Positions 18,919 to 28,086 of a stretch of DNA of 64,000 nucleotides are shown here, one piece after another. The translations under genes were made by a program, and so were the position numbers. The first letter of the stretch is position 1. Every line of letters begins with the position of its first letter. The notes under the pieces were generated by a model that did no database searches, was not told where the DNA came from, and worked only from the letters and a program-made list of their open reading frames with translations. The stretch comes from Flavobacteriales bacterium (GTDB lineage: Bacteria; Bacteroidota; Bacteroidia; Flavobacteriales_D; UBA2798), in the NCBI GenBank assembly GCA_019694795.1, contig JAIBBF010000001.1:128370-192369 (forward strand). The letters are read 5' to 3'.

Positions 18919-21395
18919 TGCTTAAGGATTTCAAGTTTACAATCCTCTTCCACCTCATCCAATTGATCAACTTCGGTTGACTTCAGCGATTTAATTGTGC
19001 CGGAAGCGGGACCAAATACTTGTCCCTTATGATGCACTTTCAATCCTAATTTTAATTGCGACAGATTTAATTTTTCCACGTTCAGCACCGAAGAATTACT
19101 GAGATTAATTCCAAGTGGACCCTCACTTAAATCTAAAGTGTTAGAGCGTAACGTTGAATAATCTTCGATCTTCAATAATTCATCCTCTGTTTTCGAAATT
19201 TTTAATTCTTCGGCGCGAACAATGGCATTGTTCAATACGATTCCATTATCGCCGCATTTTTTTACCGTGATTTTATTCAGTGCTGCATTACCAAAGAAAA
19301 AGCGAATTCCATCGGAAGAGCAATCATAAACATACACGTTTTGAAGTCGGGCATTGCATCGTACAAAACTTAATCCTGCGCCTTTGCATTCTTCCACCAG
19401 GCAGTTTTTCATTTCAACGGATGAACCATAAACATTGAATACTGCATCATGCGAAAAATCACCCTTTTTGGGTCGCGACAATTTTTTAAAATGAACAAAA
19501 TTAAAATGGTTTTCACCGGAAGTTTCCAGTAGTATTATTCCCATTCCTGTTCCATCTTCCGAACTAAACACAATTGGATTTCCTTCTTCTCCATTGGCAT
19601 CTATGGATGAATGAGAAATAATTTTTGCTTTATCCTTTAAGTTGAATGAGGTTTGAGCTAATATCACCACGGTGTAACCAGAAGGAATAATCATGTCGCG
19701 ATCTAGGGTATGATGCCCCGGCACAACATGAATGGTTTTGCTCGACTCCTCTACCACCATAAATGGAAACTCCGATAAATTGGCAGGCTGATTCAAATAA
19801 GCATCTTCTGCCTTGGAATAGCTATAAGCAGAATATGTAAATGATTTTTCTTCTTTACGTTCAGTTCTTCCAGGCAATGAATACTCAAATACAAAATCAG
19901 TTTTTTCAGTAATGGCTAAACCGGCAGGACGTCCGATTTTTATTTTTTTATAATTCACATAATCATCCGGCGTCTTGGAAGGGACAACCATTGGTTGCGC
20001 TAATGGAATACGAAGAGAATCAATTTTTAGCGCATAAATAACCGAAGGCAATGACTCTATACCTCCAATACTAAACTCCAATGAATCATCTTTGATTTTC
20101 TCGAGATGAGCATAAAATCCTTTAGGTGATTTTAAAATAGCCGATATGCTCTTGGCATTGTTATAATATAAATTGGGATCATATTTTTTGAAAGGGAATT
20201 CAGCATTCAGAATGGCCAAATGCGATTTTAAAACGGGATCAACAGAAGTTAAAAACTGATCGAGCCATTCTTTGGTGGCAATCCGATCCAAGGCCCGGAT
20301 ATAAGCCGCGAAAAATGCCGTATCATTAAAAAGTGCATTGTGGTGATCATTGATGTATTCCTTTTTTCCGGTAAAACGATATGAACCTGCCAGCTGATTG
20401 GTTTTTCTTACGCTGAAACTTTCATACGAAACAGGTTCCAGTAATTGGGTTTGAGAATTATAATAATACTTTACATCACTCCAATCGAGAGAATGGTGTC
20501 CACCAACCAAATCGATAATCGCATGAAAGCGTGCTAATTTTTCGATATCGAAAACTTCCGAAGTAGTTAAATCGCCGCGACGAAATCCTTCTAAGCGTTC
20601 CATGGCATTGACAAACAATTTACGCAGGGAAGAATCTTTTAAGGTATTCTTGGTATCGTAAGGTTCAAAGTAGGAAGACTGCATTTGTGCATATTCTTCC
20701 GTAATATTTATTTTATTTAATTCATTCAATCGATACACCCAATATAATTCCGGATTGTAACGGATAATGGGTCCTTTTAAACGTTCATTGTTTTCCACTA
20801 ATTCCTGACCGAAATGTTCTTCCAGCGCATATACACCCCAGTTTTCTCCGTTTACGTTTACATGTAAAAACATATAGCGCAATGCCATAATGTCTTCATG
20901 TTCCATCATGGTGTGAAAAATCCATTCGTAAATATAATTGCGTGTTCCGGGATGCTGGAGTGAAAAGCGTTTCATCCCTAAAAAGGCATCCCCCTTTTTC
21001 GTCTTCACCCGGAAGGACCATTTTTTTTCCTGCAAATGATCAAGCATGTGTCCCTTTAAGCGCAACTCTGCACGAATGGGAGTACCGTTATGTTCAAGTA
21101 AGGCATCTACATAACTGTCCTCTTCATTCACCATGACTCCCCGCTCCAGCGATCGTTCCCTTTGTTGTTCGAGTTTTTTAAAATCAGCTTCATCAATGGT
21201 GATGGACAATGTTTCGTATTGTGCTTTAAAGCTTCCGGCATAATTTGAACTGGTAGTAGTAATAAACTCCCAGAGGTTGGAATAACCTTTGGATTTCACC
21301 CAACGATTGGCAAAAAATCCCCCAACTAGAGAAAATGCAAATAATCCAAGAAATCCGTAAAAAATCCGCTTACGCGTTTTGGGTTGCAGAGCCAT
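18915..21395 (-). CDS. CotH-like protein fused to a right-handed beta-helix; kinase motif lost
   Basis: An 826-residue protein with a basic N-terminus and one membrane helix (about 9-30), so most of it is probably periplasmic. Residues about 60-340 follow the CotH fold: LKGHMLDH...KWSFRVK near 113-131 and VNGENWGVYALEEHFG near 181-196 match its conserved parts. The Asp-x-Asp metal site expected near 324-326 reads Tyr-Glu-Ser (EPVSYESFS), so phosphotransfer is doubtful. Residues about 560-800 are right-handed beta-helix repeats (GMGIILLE, HDAVFNVYGSSVEM, GAGLSFVRC, SDGIRFFFG, DNGIVLNN), a fold common in polysaccharide-binding proteins and lyases. It overlaps the phosphoesterase gene by ATGA. 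Confidence 0.75.
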   Translation of the reverse strand: MALQPKTRKRIFYGFLGLFAFSLVGGFFANRWVKSKGYSNLWEFITTTSSNYAGSFKAQYETLSITIDEADFKKLEQQRERSLERGVMVNEEDSYVDALLEHNGTPIRAELRLKGHMLDHLQEKKWSFRVKTKKGDAFLGMKRFSLQHPGTRNYIYEWIFHTMMEHEDIMALRYMFLHVNVNGENWGVYALEEHFGQELVENNERLKGPIIRYNPELYWVYRLNELNKINITEEYAQMQSSYFEPYDTKNTLKDSSLRKLFVNAMERLEGFRRGDLTTSEVFDIEKLARFHAIIDLVGGHHSLDWSDVKYYYNSQTQLLEPVSYESFSVRKTNQLAGSYRFTGKKEYINDHHNALFNDTAFFAAYIRALDRIATKEWLDQFLTSVDPVLKSHLAILNAEFPFKKYDPNLYYNNAKSISAILKSPKGFYAHLEKIKDDSLEFSIGGIESLPSVIYALKIDSLRIPLAQPMVVPSKTPDDYVNYKKIKIGRPAGLAITEKTDFVFEYSLPGRTERKEEKSFTYSAYSYSKAEDAYLNQPANLSEFPFMVVEESSKTIHVVPGHHTLDRDMIIPSGYTVVILAQTSFNLKDKAKIISHSSIDANGEEGNPIVFSSEDGTGMGIILLETSGENHFNFVHFKKLSRPKKGDFSHDAVFNVYGSSVEMKNCLVEECKGAGLSFVRCNARLQNVYVYDCSSDGIRFFFGNAALNKITVKKCGDNGIVLNNAIVRAEELKISKTEDELLKIEDYSTLRSNTLDLSEGPLGINLSNSSVLNVEKLNLSQLKLGLKVHHKGQVFGPASGTIKSLKSTEVDQLDEVEEDCKLEILKQ

Positions 21396-21433
21396 GGGGT
21401 AAAAATACTTGAAAATGAAGAATAAATGATTAA

Positions 21434-22759
21434 TTAATTCTTAATCTGTATCGCTTCATTTAAATTTTCTTCAGATTCCTGAATTTCAGGTATAATTTCA
21501 GGCGAAATTAAGATTGTAATCGTGCAGAATAAAATAATGGTAAATGGGTTGAGTGAACCTGCCAGCCAACTTTCATAAGTTATAGAAAACAAGGTTGCGA
21601 ACAGGACAGGTATAGCTACACGGTTTTTTCTTGCCCCCTGAATAAATAGCTTAATAAAATTGGTAAAATATAGGACTAGTCCGATAATTCCTACATCGAA
21701 CCACAATGTTAAATAAGAATTGTGTACCCCTCCCTGATGCCCCAGCTTTGCAAGCATACCGTAATTCTGCCTCATAATAAATTCATCGTTACCCATACTG
21801 CCTCCAATAAAGAAGAAATCCTGAATTTTTTGCCAGGCAAAACCCCATGCAACGAAACGGCCGGAACCTTCTTCCAATGTATTTAACCGGAAGTATTGCT
21901 CAAGGCCCAATGTTTGAATGATGTAAACCAGATTTTGGAAAATCAATTCCAGCGAAAACATAATGATGATTAAAATAATAAAACCAATAAACGGAGAGAA
22001 GCGATAAAGCCGGGTGAAAAGCAGCAATATAAAAACGGATAATAGTGCCGTTCTGGATCCACAAATCAATAGTGCATAAATAAAAATGATATAAAAAAAT
22101 CTTTTCTCATTTCTGGTAAATAATGAGGGATACAAAGTTTGCAATACAAAGAAATAGGCAAACGATAAAAATAGATAAATACCAACACCATTAGGATTAC
22201 CAAACAAACCTCGAAATCGTCCTGCCAAATAAGAAAATTCTGGATTGACTATCCTAAATAAAATCCCAAACAAGGTTATTAGGACCATCAGCCAGGCCAA
22301 ATCTTTTAGTCCGATTAGTCCTTTCTCCCTATGAATAACAACTACATAAAAAGGAACAACCACAAGTAATAAAAAATAAGAAATTGTTTTTTGAAGTGAA
22401 ACAGAAAAATTCCCTGCGTACATCAAACCAATGGTTGCAATAATTAAAAAAGGTATAAATCCAACATGGATAGTTGGAAAGGGTGAAAAATATTTTTTAC
22501 GCGTGAAAATCGTAATAAACAAAAACAGAATATATACGTTTTTAAAAGATTTTGCGAAAGTAAAGTGATCTAGATTATCTGAAAAAACCAGGACCAGCAA
22601 AAATCCCATCAATAATTCGAGATACCTTTCACTTTTCCAAAATAATAAAAGTGATAAGGAAACCACCATCATGGCTCCAACGGAAGAAAACCAACCCACG
22701 ATTCCCCAAATCAGAAAAATCACATATGATTGAATATGTCTGCTTAAATGATCTTTCAT
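21434..22759 (-). CDS. O-antigen ligase / polymerase family membrane protein
   Basis: A 441-residue inner-membrane protein with about 10-12 helices. The features of the Wzy_C/WaaL family are present: GLFGNPNGVGIY (near 185-197), CGSRTALLS (near 233-241) and a large external loop ending GGVHNSYLTLWFDVG (near 340), with the His used by WaaL-type ligases. It could attach a finished glycan to lipid A-core or protein, or act as a Wzy-type polymerase; sequence alone does not decide. It overlaps the upstream CotH gene by ATGA and lies 38 bp before the second CotH-like gene. Confidence 0.82.
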   Translation of the reverse strand: MKDHLSRHIQSYVIFLIWGIVGWFSSVGAMMVVSLSLLLFWKSERYLELLMGFLLVLVFSDNLDHFTFAKSFKNVYILFLFITIFTRKKYFSPFPTIHVGFIPFLIIATIGLMYAGNFSVSLQKTISYFLLLVVVPFYVVVIHREKGLIGLKDLAWLMVLITLFGILFRIVNPEFSYLAGRFRGLFGNPNGVGIYLFLSFAYFFVLQTLYPSLFTRNEKRFFYIIFIYALLICGSRTALLSVFILLLFTRLYRFSPFIGFIILIIIMFSLELIFQNLVYIIQTLGLEQYFRLNTLEEGSGRFVAWGFAWQKIQDFFFIGGSMGNDEFIMRQNYGMLAKLGHQGGVHNSYLTLWFDVGIIGLVLYFTNFIKLFIQGARKNRVAIPVLFATLFSITYESWLAGSLNPFTIILFCTITILISPEIIPEIQESEENLNEAIQIKN

Positions 22760-24378
22760 TTTGAAGCTTTTTCTGCCCTTATACTTTCTTCGGAAACATC
22801 ATTTTTATAATGCTTCATTATTTCCTGATGTCTATTCTCCAAAAACTCGATTTGAAGTTGCAGAAAATTTTTCCATTCCTCCATTCCAAGAGGTCTTCTC
22901 CATCTCCGGATCTGTTGAGGCATTACCGGTTCAATGCGATCTGACATTTGCTGAAAGGAGGAAATCAGCGTCTCCGAATTTAATTTAGGATCCTGATTCA
23001 AGGTTTGGCCAAACATCTGCTTGAATTCTAAGGAATGATCCAGCGATTTAAACAAGATTCCTATTGGAGATTTCGAATTTCGAATTCGTTGAATCATGTT
23101 TGTGGTAAAAGCATCTTTCCCTGAGTATGCCATTCCATAATCCATATCCCAAAGCACGAAATTCCATTTTTGCATGGAGCTGTCAGCCTTTGAATCATTA
23201 ATGCGAAAACACTTTACATTGTTAGCCGGCCAATCCGTATTTGCCACATAGATTTCAGTTACTAAATAGGCAACAAAGGCGGGAATGTTTAAACGTTGCT
23301 TTACGTAATTGTAATTTTCCTCTAGCGAAAGATCTTTTGTGCGACAAAAATCCAGCAATTGGTTGAAATCATCTACATCGCGTTTATTTCCATGACTCAA
23401 GGTTGTACCTTCGATAATGGCGACATCCTTTTTTGAGACGGAGAAACGGTTGGATAAATAATCTTCATTGATACGCTCTCTTAAATTATGTAGTCCCCAA
23501 TATTCCCCATTGATAAATAATTCAACCGGAACATAGCGTTGAGCAATCAGGTGGACACCTAACTCCGGCCAATGCGAAAAATGGCGATGAATAAATTCAT
23601 CGGAAATCATGGTGCGATCCCAGTCGTTACCACCATTCCGTAAAATCAAATCTTTCCATTTTCCAGCTTTTCCTTCCGAAAAAACATCACCCGTGAAACC
23701 GGTGTTTTTCTTTTTGCCTTTTGCACTTAAGCGAATGGATTTTTGCGGATAAGCCCTTGTAGCATTTCCGTGAATCCGCGCTGATGCATCCGACTCAAAA
23801 ACCAGATTTCCATTGGCATCATTCATCATCACATGCACACCTCTCGCCCACTTTTTGCCTCTGAGTTTATAATTTGCCGGACGTTCCCACCAGGGAGTTC
23901 CTGTTGGAACATTGGTGCTGAAATAGGATGTATTTCCCATTACATATATTCCACTTTCATTGCTGAAAAAATCATCCGGATTGATCCATAATGCCATTTG
24001 GGGAATTCCGGAAGTGCTTAATGAATGGAAATGATAGTTTAATGCTGAGCGCTTTTTATTTTTCCGATCCACCTGACATGAAACGTAAAAATCACAAGCA
24101 GGGAAATTTCCGACAGGAGCTTTCCAACGAATGGACGTAGATACGGCACTTAAGCGATGAATTCCTTTCGGAAGAAAAAATTTCAATTGCGACTGGTCCT
24201 TCACCCAGTGATGACCATCGGTTGAATAATAGGTTTCAGCATCTGAAGAAAATTCATGCTTAGCATCAATCGCATAATTGGGTAATTCGGTCCACTTAAC
24301 AGCAGGCGACATGAATGCATAGGAAACACCAATCACCAGCAGGAAATAAATAAAAGCGATATTGACTTTTGATCTCAT
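22756..24378 (-). CDS. CotH-family protein kinase with intact motifs
   Basis: A 540-residue CotH-type protein. A signal peptide or anchor (SKVNIAFIYFLLVIGVSYAF) puts the domain outside the cytoplasm. N-terminal beta-rich segments (about 35-170) include FN3-like or chitobiase-C-like pieces (YYSTDGHHW). The kinase region shows ARIHGNATRAYPQKSIRL, then VELFINGEYWGLHNLRERI, then NTDWPANNVKCFR and finally FVLWDMDYGMAY, with the metal-binding Asp-x-Asp. CotH of Bacillus and Fam20-like kinases phosphorylate secreted proteins; here the substrate is unknown. The ATG at 24378 overlaps the preceding stop as ATGA, so the longer frame to 24462 is rejected. Confidence 0.85.
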   Translation of the reverse strand: MRSKVNIAFIYFLLVIGVSYAFMSPAVKWTELPNYAIDAKHEFSSDAETYYSTDGHHWVKDQSQLKFFLPKGIHRLSAVSTSIRWKAPVGNFPACDFYVSCQVDRKNKKRSALNYHFHSLSTSGIPQMALWINPDDFFSNESGIYVMGNTSYFSTNVPTGTPWWERPANYKLRGKKWARGVHVMMNDANGNLVFESDASARIHGNATRAYPQKSIRLSAKGKKKNTGFTGDVFSEGKAGKWKDLILRNGGNDWDRTMISDEFIHRHFSHWPELGVHLIAQRYVPVELFINGEYWGLHNLRERINEDYLSNRFSVSKKDVAIIEGTTLSHGNKRDVDDFNQLLDFCRTKDLSLEENYNYVKQRLNIPAFVAYLVTEIYVANTDWPANNVKCFRINDSKADSSMQKWNFVLWDMDYGMAYSGKDAFTTNMIQRIRNSKSPIGILFKSLDHSLEFKQMFGQTLNQDPKLNSETLISSFQQMSDRIEPVMPQQIRRWRRPLGMEEWKNFLQLQIEFLENRHQEIMKHYKNDVSEESIRAEKASK

Positions 24379-24770
24379 GAACGCTTTTGCAGCCACAACA
24401 ATGGCAACACAATGAGAATAAATGAAAGGAATGTTAAAATAACATATCCCGCTCCGCAACAAATTCCGGCTACAGCACTGGCCAGGTACAGGATAAATGC
24501 CGCATCATCTTTCCAGAAGCGCATAAAACGCACACTGAATAAAACAGCAAGTACAAGCACCATGATGGAAAGCGGAAAAGAATATTTTACCAATGCGGTT
24601 AACACGGCGAATAAGGAAGAAAATAAAGCAGAAGAATAAATTTTCTCATCACTTTTGCTGAATAATCCAGCCAGAAGACCCAAAATAGCAGCACTGGCAA
24701 TCTGTATCAGGAATAATGGCACATCAGACAGTGCAAAACCATTGAGTAAATCAGAAAAAAGTGCTTTCAT
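24375..24770 (-). CDS. DUF4956-like four-helix membrane protein
   Basis: A 131-residue hydrophobic protein with about four helices. The segment SVRFMRFWKDDAAFILYLASAVAGICCGAGY resembles the most conserved part of DUF4956 (VRFRT...DprD...F...A.G...GaG), a family often encoded beside CotH or VTC-type polyphosphate polymerases. It is shorter than usual for that family and the call is by eye only. The start at 24770 is 22 bp after a TATTTTTG box on the minus strand; the longer frames (24812, 24854) would start upstream of that promoter. It is coupled by ATGA to the CotH gene. Confidence 0.6.
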   Translation of the reverse strand: MKALFSDLLNGFALSDVPLFLIQIASAAILGLLAGLFSKSDEKIYSSALFSSLFAVLTALVKYSFPLSIMVLVLAVLFSVRFMRFWKDDAAFILYLASAVAGICCGAGYVILTFLSFILIVLPLLWLQKRS

Positions 24771-24791
24771 CGATAAAATCCTGTTACTCAA

Positions 24792-24799
24792 CAAAAATA
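24792..24799 (-). promoter_or_regulatory. -7 box TATTTTTG for the DUF4956-CotH run
   Basis: Exact TAnnTTTG match on the minus strand with a TTG 18 bp upstream as a candidate -33 element. It gives a leader of about 15 bases and decides the start at 24770. Confidence 0.55.
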
Positions 24800-24833
24800 A
24801 CCTTTTTACCATTAGACCAATGCGAATAGCAAG

Positions 24834-24841
24834 TATATTTG
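24834..24841 (+). promoter_or_regulatory. -7 box TATATTTG for the epimerase gene
   Basis: Exact TAnnTTTG match, 18 bp before the ATG at 24860. It is divergent from the minus-strand box at 24792-24799, so one spacer drives both directions. Confidence 0.5.
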
Positions 24842-24859
24842 CAGCTACACACACTGGCT

Positions 24860-25780
24860 ATGAGTAGAATTTTTATCACCGGAGGCGCCGGGTTTATTGG
24901 GAGTCACCTGGTAAAACGACTGGTTAATGAGGGGCACGACGTGATTGTTGCCGACATTTTGCTTCGGGGAAACAAAATAGAACCTGAAATTTTCAGAAAA
25001 ATACAATTTCATCATGCGGATGTAAGAGACCATAAATTAATGCATGAGCTCTCTGCGGGATGTGATTTAATCATCCATTTTGCCGCTGTTCTCGGGGTAG
25101 ATGTTGTAGCCGATAATCCGGTAGAAACCATGGACACCGAAGTGATTGGCATGCGTAATATTTGTGAAGCCGCATTACAAAACGGAATCAAAAAAATAAT
25201 GTACGCATCCACCAGTGGGATTTACGGACATTCCGCCATTGATCAAACCGTTACGGAAAACATCGTTGTAGATCCGCGCACAAGTTATGCCATTGCGAAG
25301 CGCTACAATGAAATTTATCTTGCCGCTTTACATCAGGAAAAAGGATTGCAATCGGTTTCCCTTCGCTTTTTTAATATTTATGGTCCTGCCCAGGACAACC
25401 GCATGGTTATTCCGCGCTTTATTGAACAAGCGAAAAACAATGAAGCTATCACCGTTTATGGATCAGGTTCGCAAACCCGCGACTTTACTTATGTTGACGA
25501 TACCATTGAGGCTTGCATGCGCTTAATGCAAAACATTCAGGGTTGTGAAATATACAATGTGGCCAATGAACGCGAAATAAAAATCAAAGATCTGGCTCAA
25601 ACCATTATCGATATTACGCAATCGAAATCTGAAATACATTTTATAGAATCACCCAGTAAACGCTACGACTATGAAGTAGGTCGCCGCTGGGGAAGTTCGG
25701 AGAAATTATTTAATGCAACGGGGTATAAACCGGAGACGGGGTTAACAGAGGGAATACTTAATACTTTAAAAAATCCCTAA
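24860..25780 (+). CDS. NAD-dependent sugar epimerase/dehydratase
   Basis: Extended short-chain dehydrogenase of 306 residues acting on a nucleotide sugar. The NAD motif ITGGAGFIGSHL is at the N-terminus. The catalytic Ser-Tyr-Lys set is present (STSGIYG near 117-123; SYAIAKRYNE near 145-154). The substrate-side RFFNIYGPAQDNRMVIPRF pattern and QTRDFTYVDD follow the UDP-glucose 4-epimerase / UDP-glucuronate decarboxylase-like group. Exact product not decidable. The ATG at 24860 is preferred over one seven codons upstream because it brings the NAD motif to the usual distance and leaves a promoter box free. It is the only plus-strand gene inside the glycan region. Its stop overlaps the stop of the converging GT4 gene. 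Confidence 0.88.
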   Translation: MSRIFITGGAGFIGSHLVKRLVNEGHDVIVADILLRGNKIEPEIFRKIQFHHADVRDHKLMHELSAGCDLIIHFAAVLGVDVVADNPVETMDTEVIGMRNICEAALQNGIKKIMYASTSGIYGHSAIDQTVTENIVVDPRTSYAIAKRYNEIYLAALHQEKGLQSVSLRFFNIYGPAQDNRMVIPRFIEQAKNNEAITVYGSGSQTRDFTYVDDTIEACMRLMQNIQGCEIYNVANEREIKIKDLAQTIIDITQSKSEIHFIESPSKRYDYEVGRRWGSSEKLFNATGYKPETGLTEGILNTLKNP

Positions 25781-26913
25781 GCGCCCACATCCATTGACTG
25801 AACAATGGAATTCCATGTAAACTTTGCAGCATGGGAAAGGGACGCCTGTTTCATGTTTAACAATTCTTCATCACTCATTTCAATCCCCTTTTTTATCCCA
25901 GAATAAAGGGCTTCGGTCGAGCCAGGTATTATCAATATGCCATTTTGAGTAGTCACCAACTCCGACACCGCTCCAACATCCGTAGAAATTAAGGCACAAG
26001 AACGGCTCATGGCTTCTAATAAAAACGTCGGCATTCCCTCTGAATAACTCGAACAAATAGCGAAATCCATTTTGTCCATTAAGGATCGCATTTCCGTCTC
26101 ATCAGAAATTACACCATGAAAAATGATGTTTGCATTATTTTTTGATTCCGAAGAATTAAATGGACCAACAAAATGAAATTCCACTTTATCTGTGGTAAAC
26201 ATGTTGAGGACAGGGAATAATAAATCCAAGCCTTTCACCTTATCATTCCGACCAACAAATAAAATCTTCCTTGGGGTATTTATTTTTATTTTTTCAGTAT
26301 TCTCATACCAAAATTGATCTAAACCATTCGGCTGAACCAAAATTTTAGAGGAGGAAATTCCCATTTCCAATAAAATTTCAGTCAATCTGCCGCCTAAAGA
26401 AATAACTTTATCTGCCCGTTGCAATTGTGATTTCACAGGACCGCGTAACATAAATGATTCTAGTTGAGCCCTCCAACCAAAGGATTTTTGAAACATGTTT
26501 AATCCATGAAAATTGACCCAAACCGGAGCCTTGCGCATTTTGTTTTCAAGAATTGTCCAGCCAGTAAATCCCTGACAATAGATTAAATCGACCTTATATT
26601 GATTTAATTGTCGGGCTATCTCACGGGAGAATCGTTTTGATCTTCGGAGATAATGTCCAGGTACCTTTCCAGCTGCAGGAAAAATCACCGTGTTGATTTC
26701 CGGTAATACCGGAGGCAAATTTCCATTAGGAAAAATAGCCTGGACGACTTCCTCATTGGAGGGAACAGGATTTCCTTCTGGTATGCCATGAAATAAAATG
26801 ACTTTTACCCCACTCCATGCTAATGCACGACATAAACCTAAGCTGTGCTTTTGCATGCCTCCCAAAACGAAAGGATGAATTCCATCGGTTAAAAGTGCAA
26901 TTGATTTTATCAT
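25777..26913 (-). CDS. Family 4 glycosyltransferase, last gene of the 24-gene array
   Basis: A 378-residue GT-B transferase. The N-terminal half begins with DGIHPFVLGGMQKHSLGLCRAL, the Gly-rich acceptor-side loop of GT4. The C-terminal half has KILFVGRNDKVKGLDLLFPVL (near 215) and SSYSEGMPTFLLEAMSRSCALISTDVG (near 292), containing the E-x7-E signature. Donor and acceptor unknown. It overlaps the gene before it by ATGA and ends on the epimerase stop with no terminator between them. Confidence 0.88.
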   Translation of the reverse strand: MIKSIALLTDGIHPFVLGGMQKHSLGLCRALAWSGVKVILFHGIPEGNPVPSNEEVVQAIFPNGNLPPVLPEINTVIFPAAGKVPGHYLRRSKRFSREIARQLNQYKVDLIYCQGFTGWTILENKMRKAPVWVNFHGLNMFQKSFGWRAQLESFMLRGPVKSQLQRADKVISLGGRLTEILLEMGISSSKILVQPNGLDQFWYENTEKIKINTPRKILFVGRNDKVKGLDLLFPVLNMFTTDKVEFHFVGPFNSSESKNNANIIFHGVISDETEMRSLMDKMDFAICSSYSEGMPTFLLEAMSRSCALISTDVGAVSELVTTQNGILIIPGSTEALYSGIKKGIEMSDEELLNMKQASLSHAAKFTWNSIVQSMDVGA

Positions 26914-28085
26914 GACAAAATAAAATCAAAAAATGAGGAATAAAATTGTACAGTATTTGTTTCAGAATAATCCGACTTTATCCGATGCTGAAGTTTTAGA
27001 CATTGCTCATCATATCTGTTCGAATCTGTAATTAAGACCCTCAATGAAGCAACCAATTGATCCTTGCTATTTTCTTTAAATAATAATACCTCTTTATCCT
27101 TTCCAAAGAGATCATGTATCGTTAAAGTATCAGGAGCCACAACAGCTAATCCAGCTGCTCCATATTCAAAAATTTTATTTGGAGCTCCATACCAATTGGA
27201 ACCAGGCATAACACCTATATGCATCTTCCTTTTTTCACTGGCTAATTCAGCACCATCAAGGTAACCTAATAATTCAATTTGATTTGAATCGGGTCCGGAC
27301 ATCACTTTGCTTTTTATCCGATCAAATTCCATTCCAGCTCCAACCAACTTTAAGCGAATATTAAATCCATCCTTTCTTAGATCACTAAATGCTTCCAATA
27401 AAAGATCTACGTTATGCCATTTTAAGAATGAACCAATAAAACCAATACACATTTCATTAGAAAAAGGTTTAGGTTCAAAAAATTCAAACCGGGAAAAATC
27501 AACATTCTGATGAATACGGATCTTTTCCTTTACTGCACCAATCCCCGCAACAAAATCTTTCATGCTTTCTGAGTAAACTACTATTCCTGAAGCATGTTCA
27601 ACAGAAGCTTTTTGCAACTTTAAAATTTTATTCCTGCCAACTATTTTTTTACCGTTAAAAAACTCATACTCTTCCAACACCGGAGCATCAAACACTAAAC
27701 AGTATGGTTTATTGTAGTAGGCACTGACTTTTAATGAAAGATCCGAGCCATAGGTGTAAAACTCCATAATTAAATCAGGAGAATTCGGCAAGGAAATGCA
27801 ATCCTTGTAAACTAATTCGTTTCGACGAAAAAGCTTTTTGTCGCGCAAAACATCTTTGATAAAAGAAGGGACAAATTTTCCAACGCTGAATTTCTTCCGG
27901 CTTTTTAAAGTACCTGGCTTATCCGAAGAAATGACTAATGAATCGAAAGGATCTTTATTGATAAATACCTTCCACCCATTTTTCTCCAACAAACCACATA
28001 AACAAAAGATATAAGAACCCAAAGCAGATTGCCGGTTCAATATTTCATTGCTTCCTTTTGAATATATTAACTGTAAAACCGGCAT
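26910..28085 (-). CDS. Glycosyltransferase, GT4-like
   Basis: About 391 residues, GT-B type. MCIGFIGSFLKWHNVDLLLEAFSDL and the EYGAAGLAVVAPDT segment mark the donor-binding half; the E-x7-E pattern is weaker than in its neighbours. The start at 28085 follows the acyltransferase stop as TGATATG, the same junction seen at 8388. Starts at 28103 or 28136 would overlap that gene by up to 50 bp and add residues with no match to the fold. Specificity unknown. Confidence 0.8.
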   Translation of the reverse strand: MPVLQLIYSKGSNEILNRQSALGSYIFCLCGLLEKNGWKVFINKDPFDSLVISSDKPGTLKSRKKFSVGKFVPSFIKDVLRDKKLFRRNELVYKDCISLPNSPDLIMEFYTYGSDLSLKVSAYYNKPYCLVFDAPVLEEYEFFNGKKIVGRNKILKLQKASVEHASGIVVYSESMKDFVAGIGAVKEKIRIHQNVDFSRFEFFEPKPFSNEMCIGFIGSFLKWHNVDLLLEAFSDLRKDGFNIRLKLVGAGMEFDRIKSKVMSGPDSNQIELLGYLDGAELASEKRKMHIGVMPGSNWYGAPNKIFEYGAAGLAVVAPDTLTIHDLFGKDKEVLLFKENSKDQLVASLRVLITDSNRYDEQCLKLQHRIKSDYSETNTVQFYSSFFDFILS

Positions 28086-28086
28086 A

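Noticed and set aside
24378-24462. Longer N-terminus for the CotH kinase
   Set aside because: It would run through the coding end of the DUF4956-like gene and put 28 residues before the signal peptide; the ATGA junction supports the shorter form.
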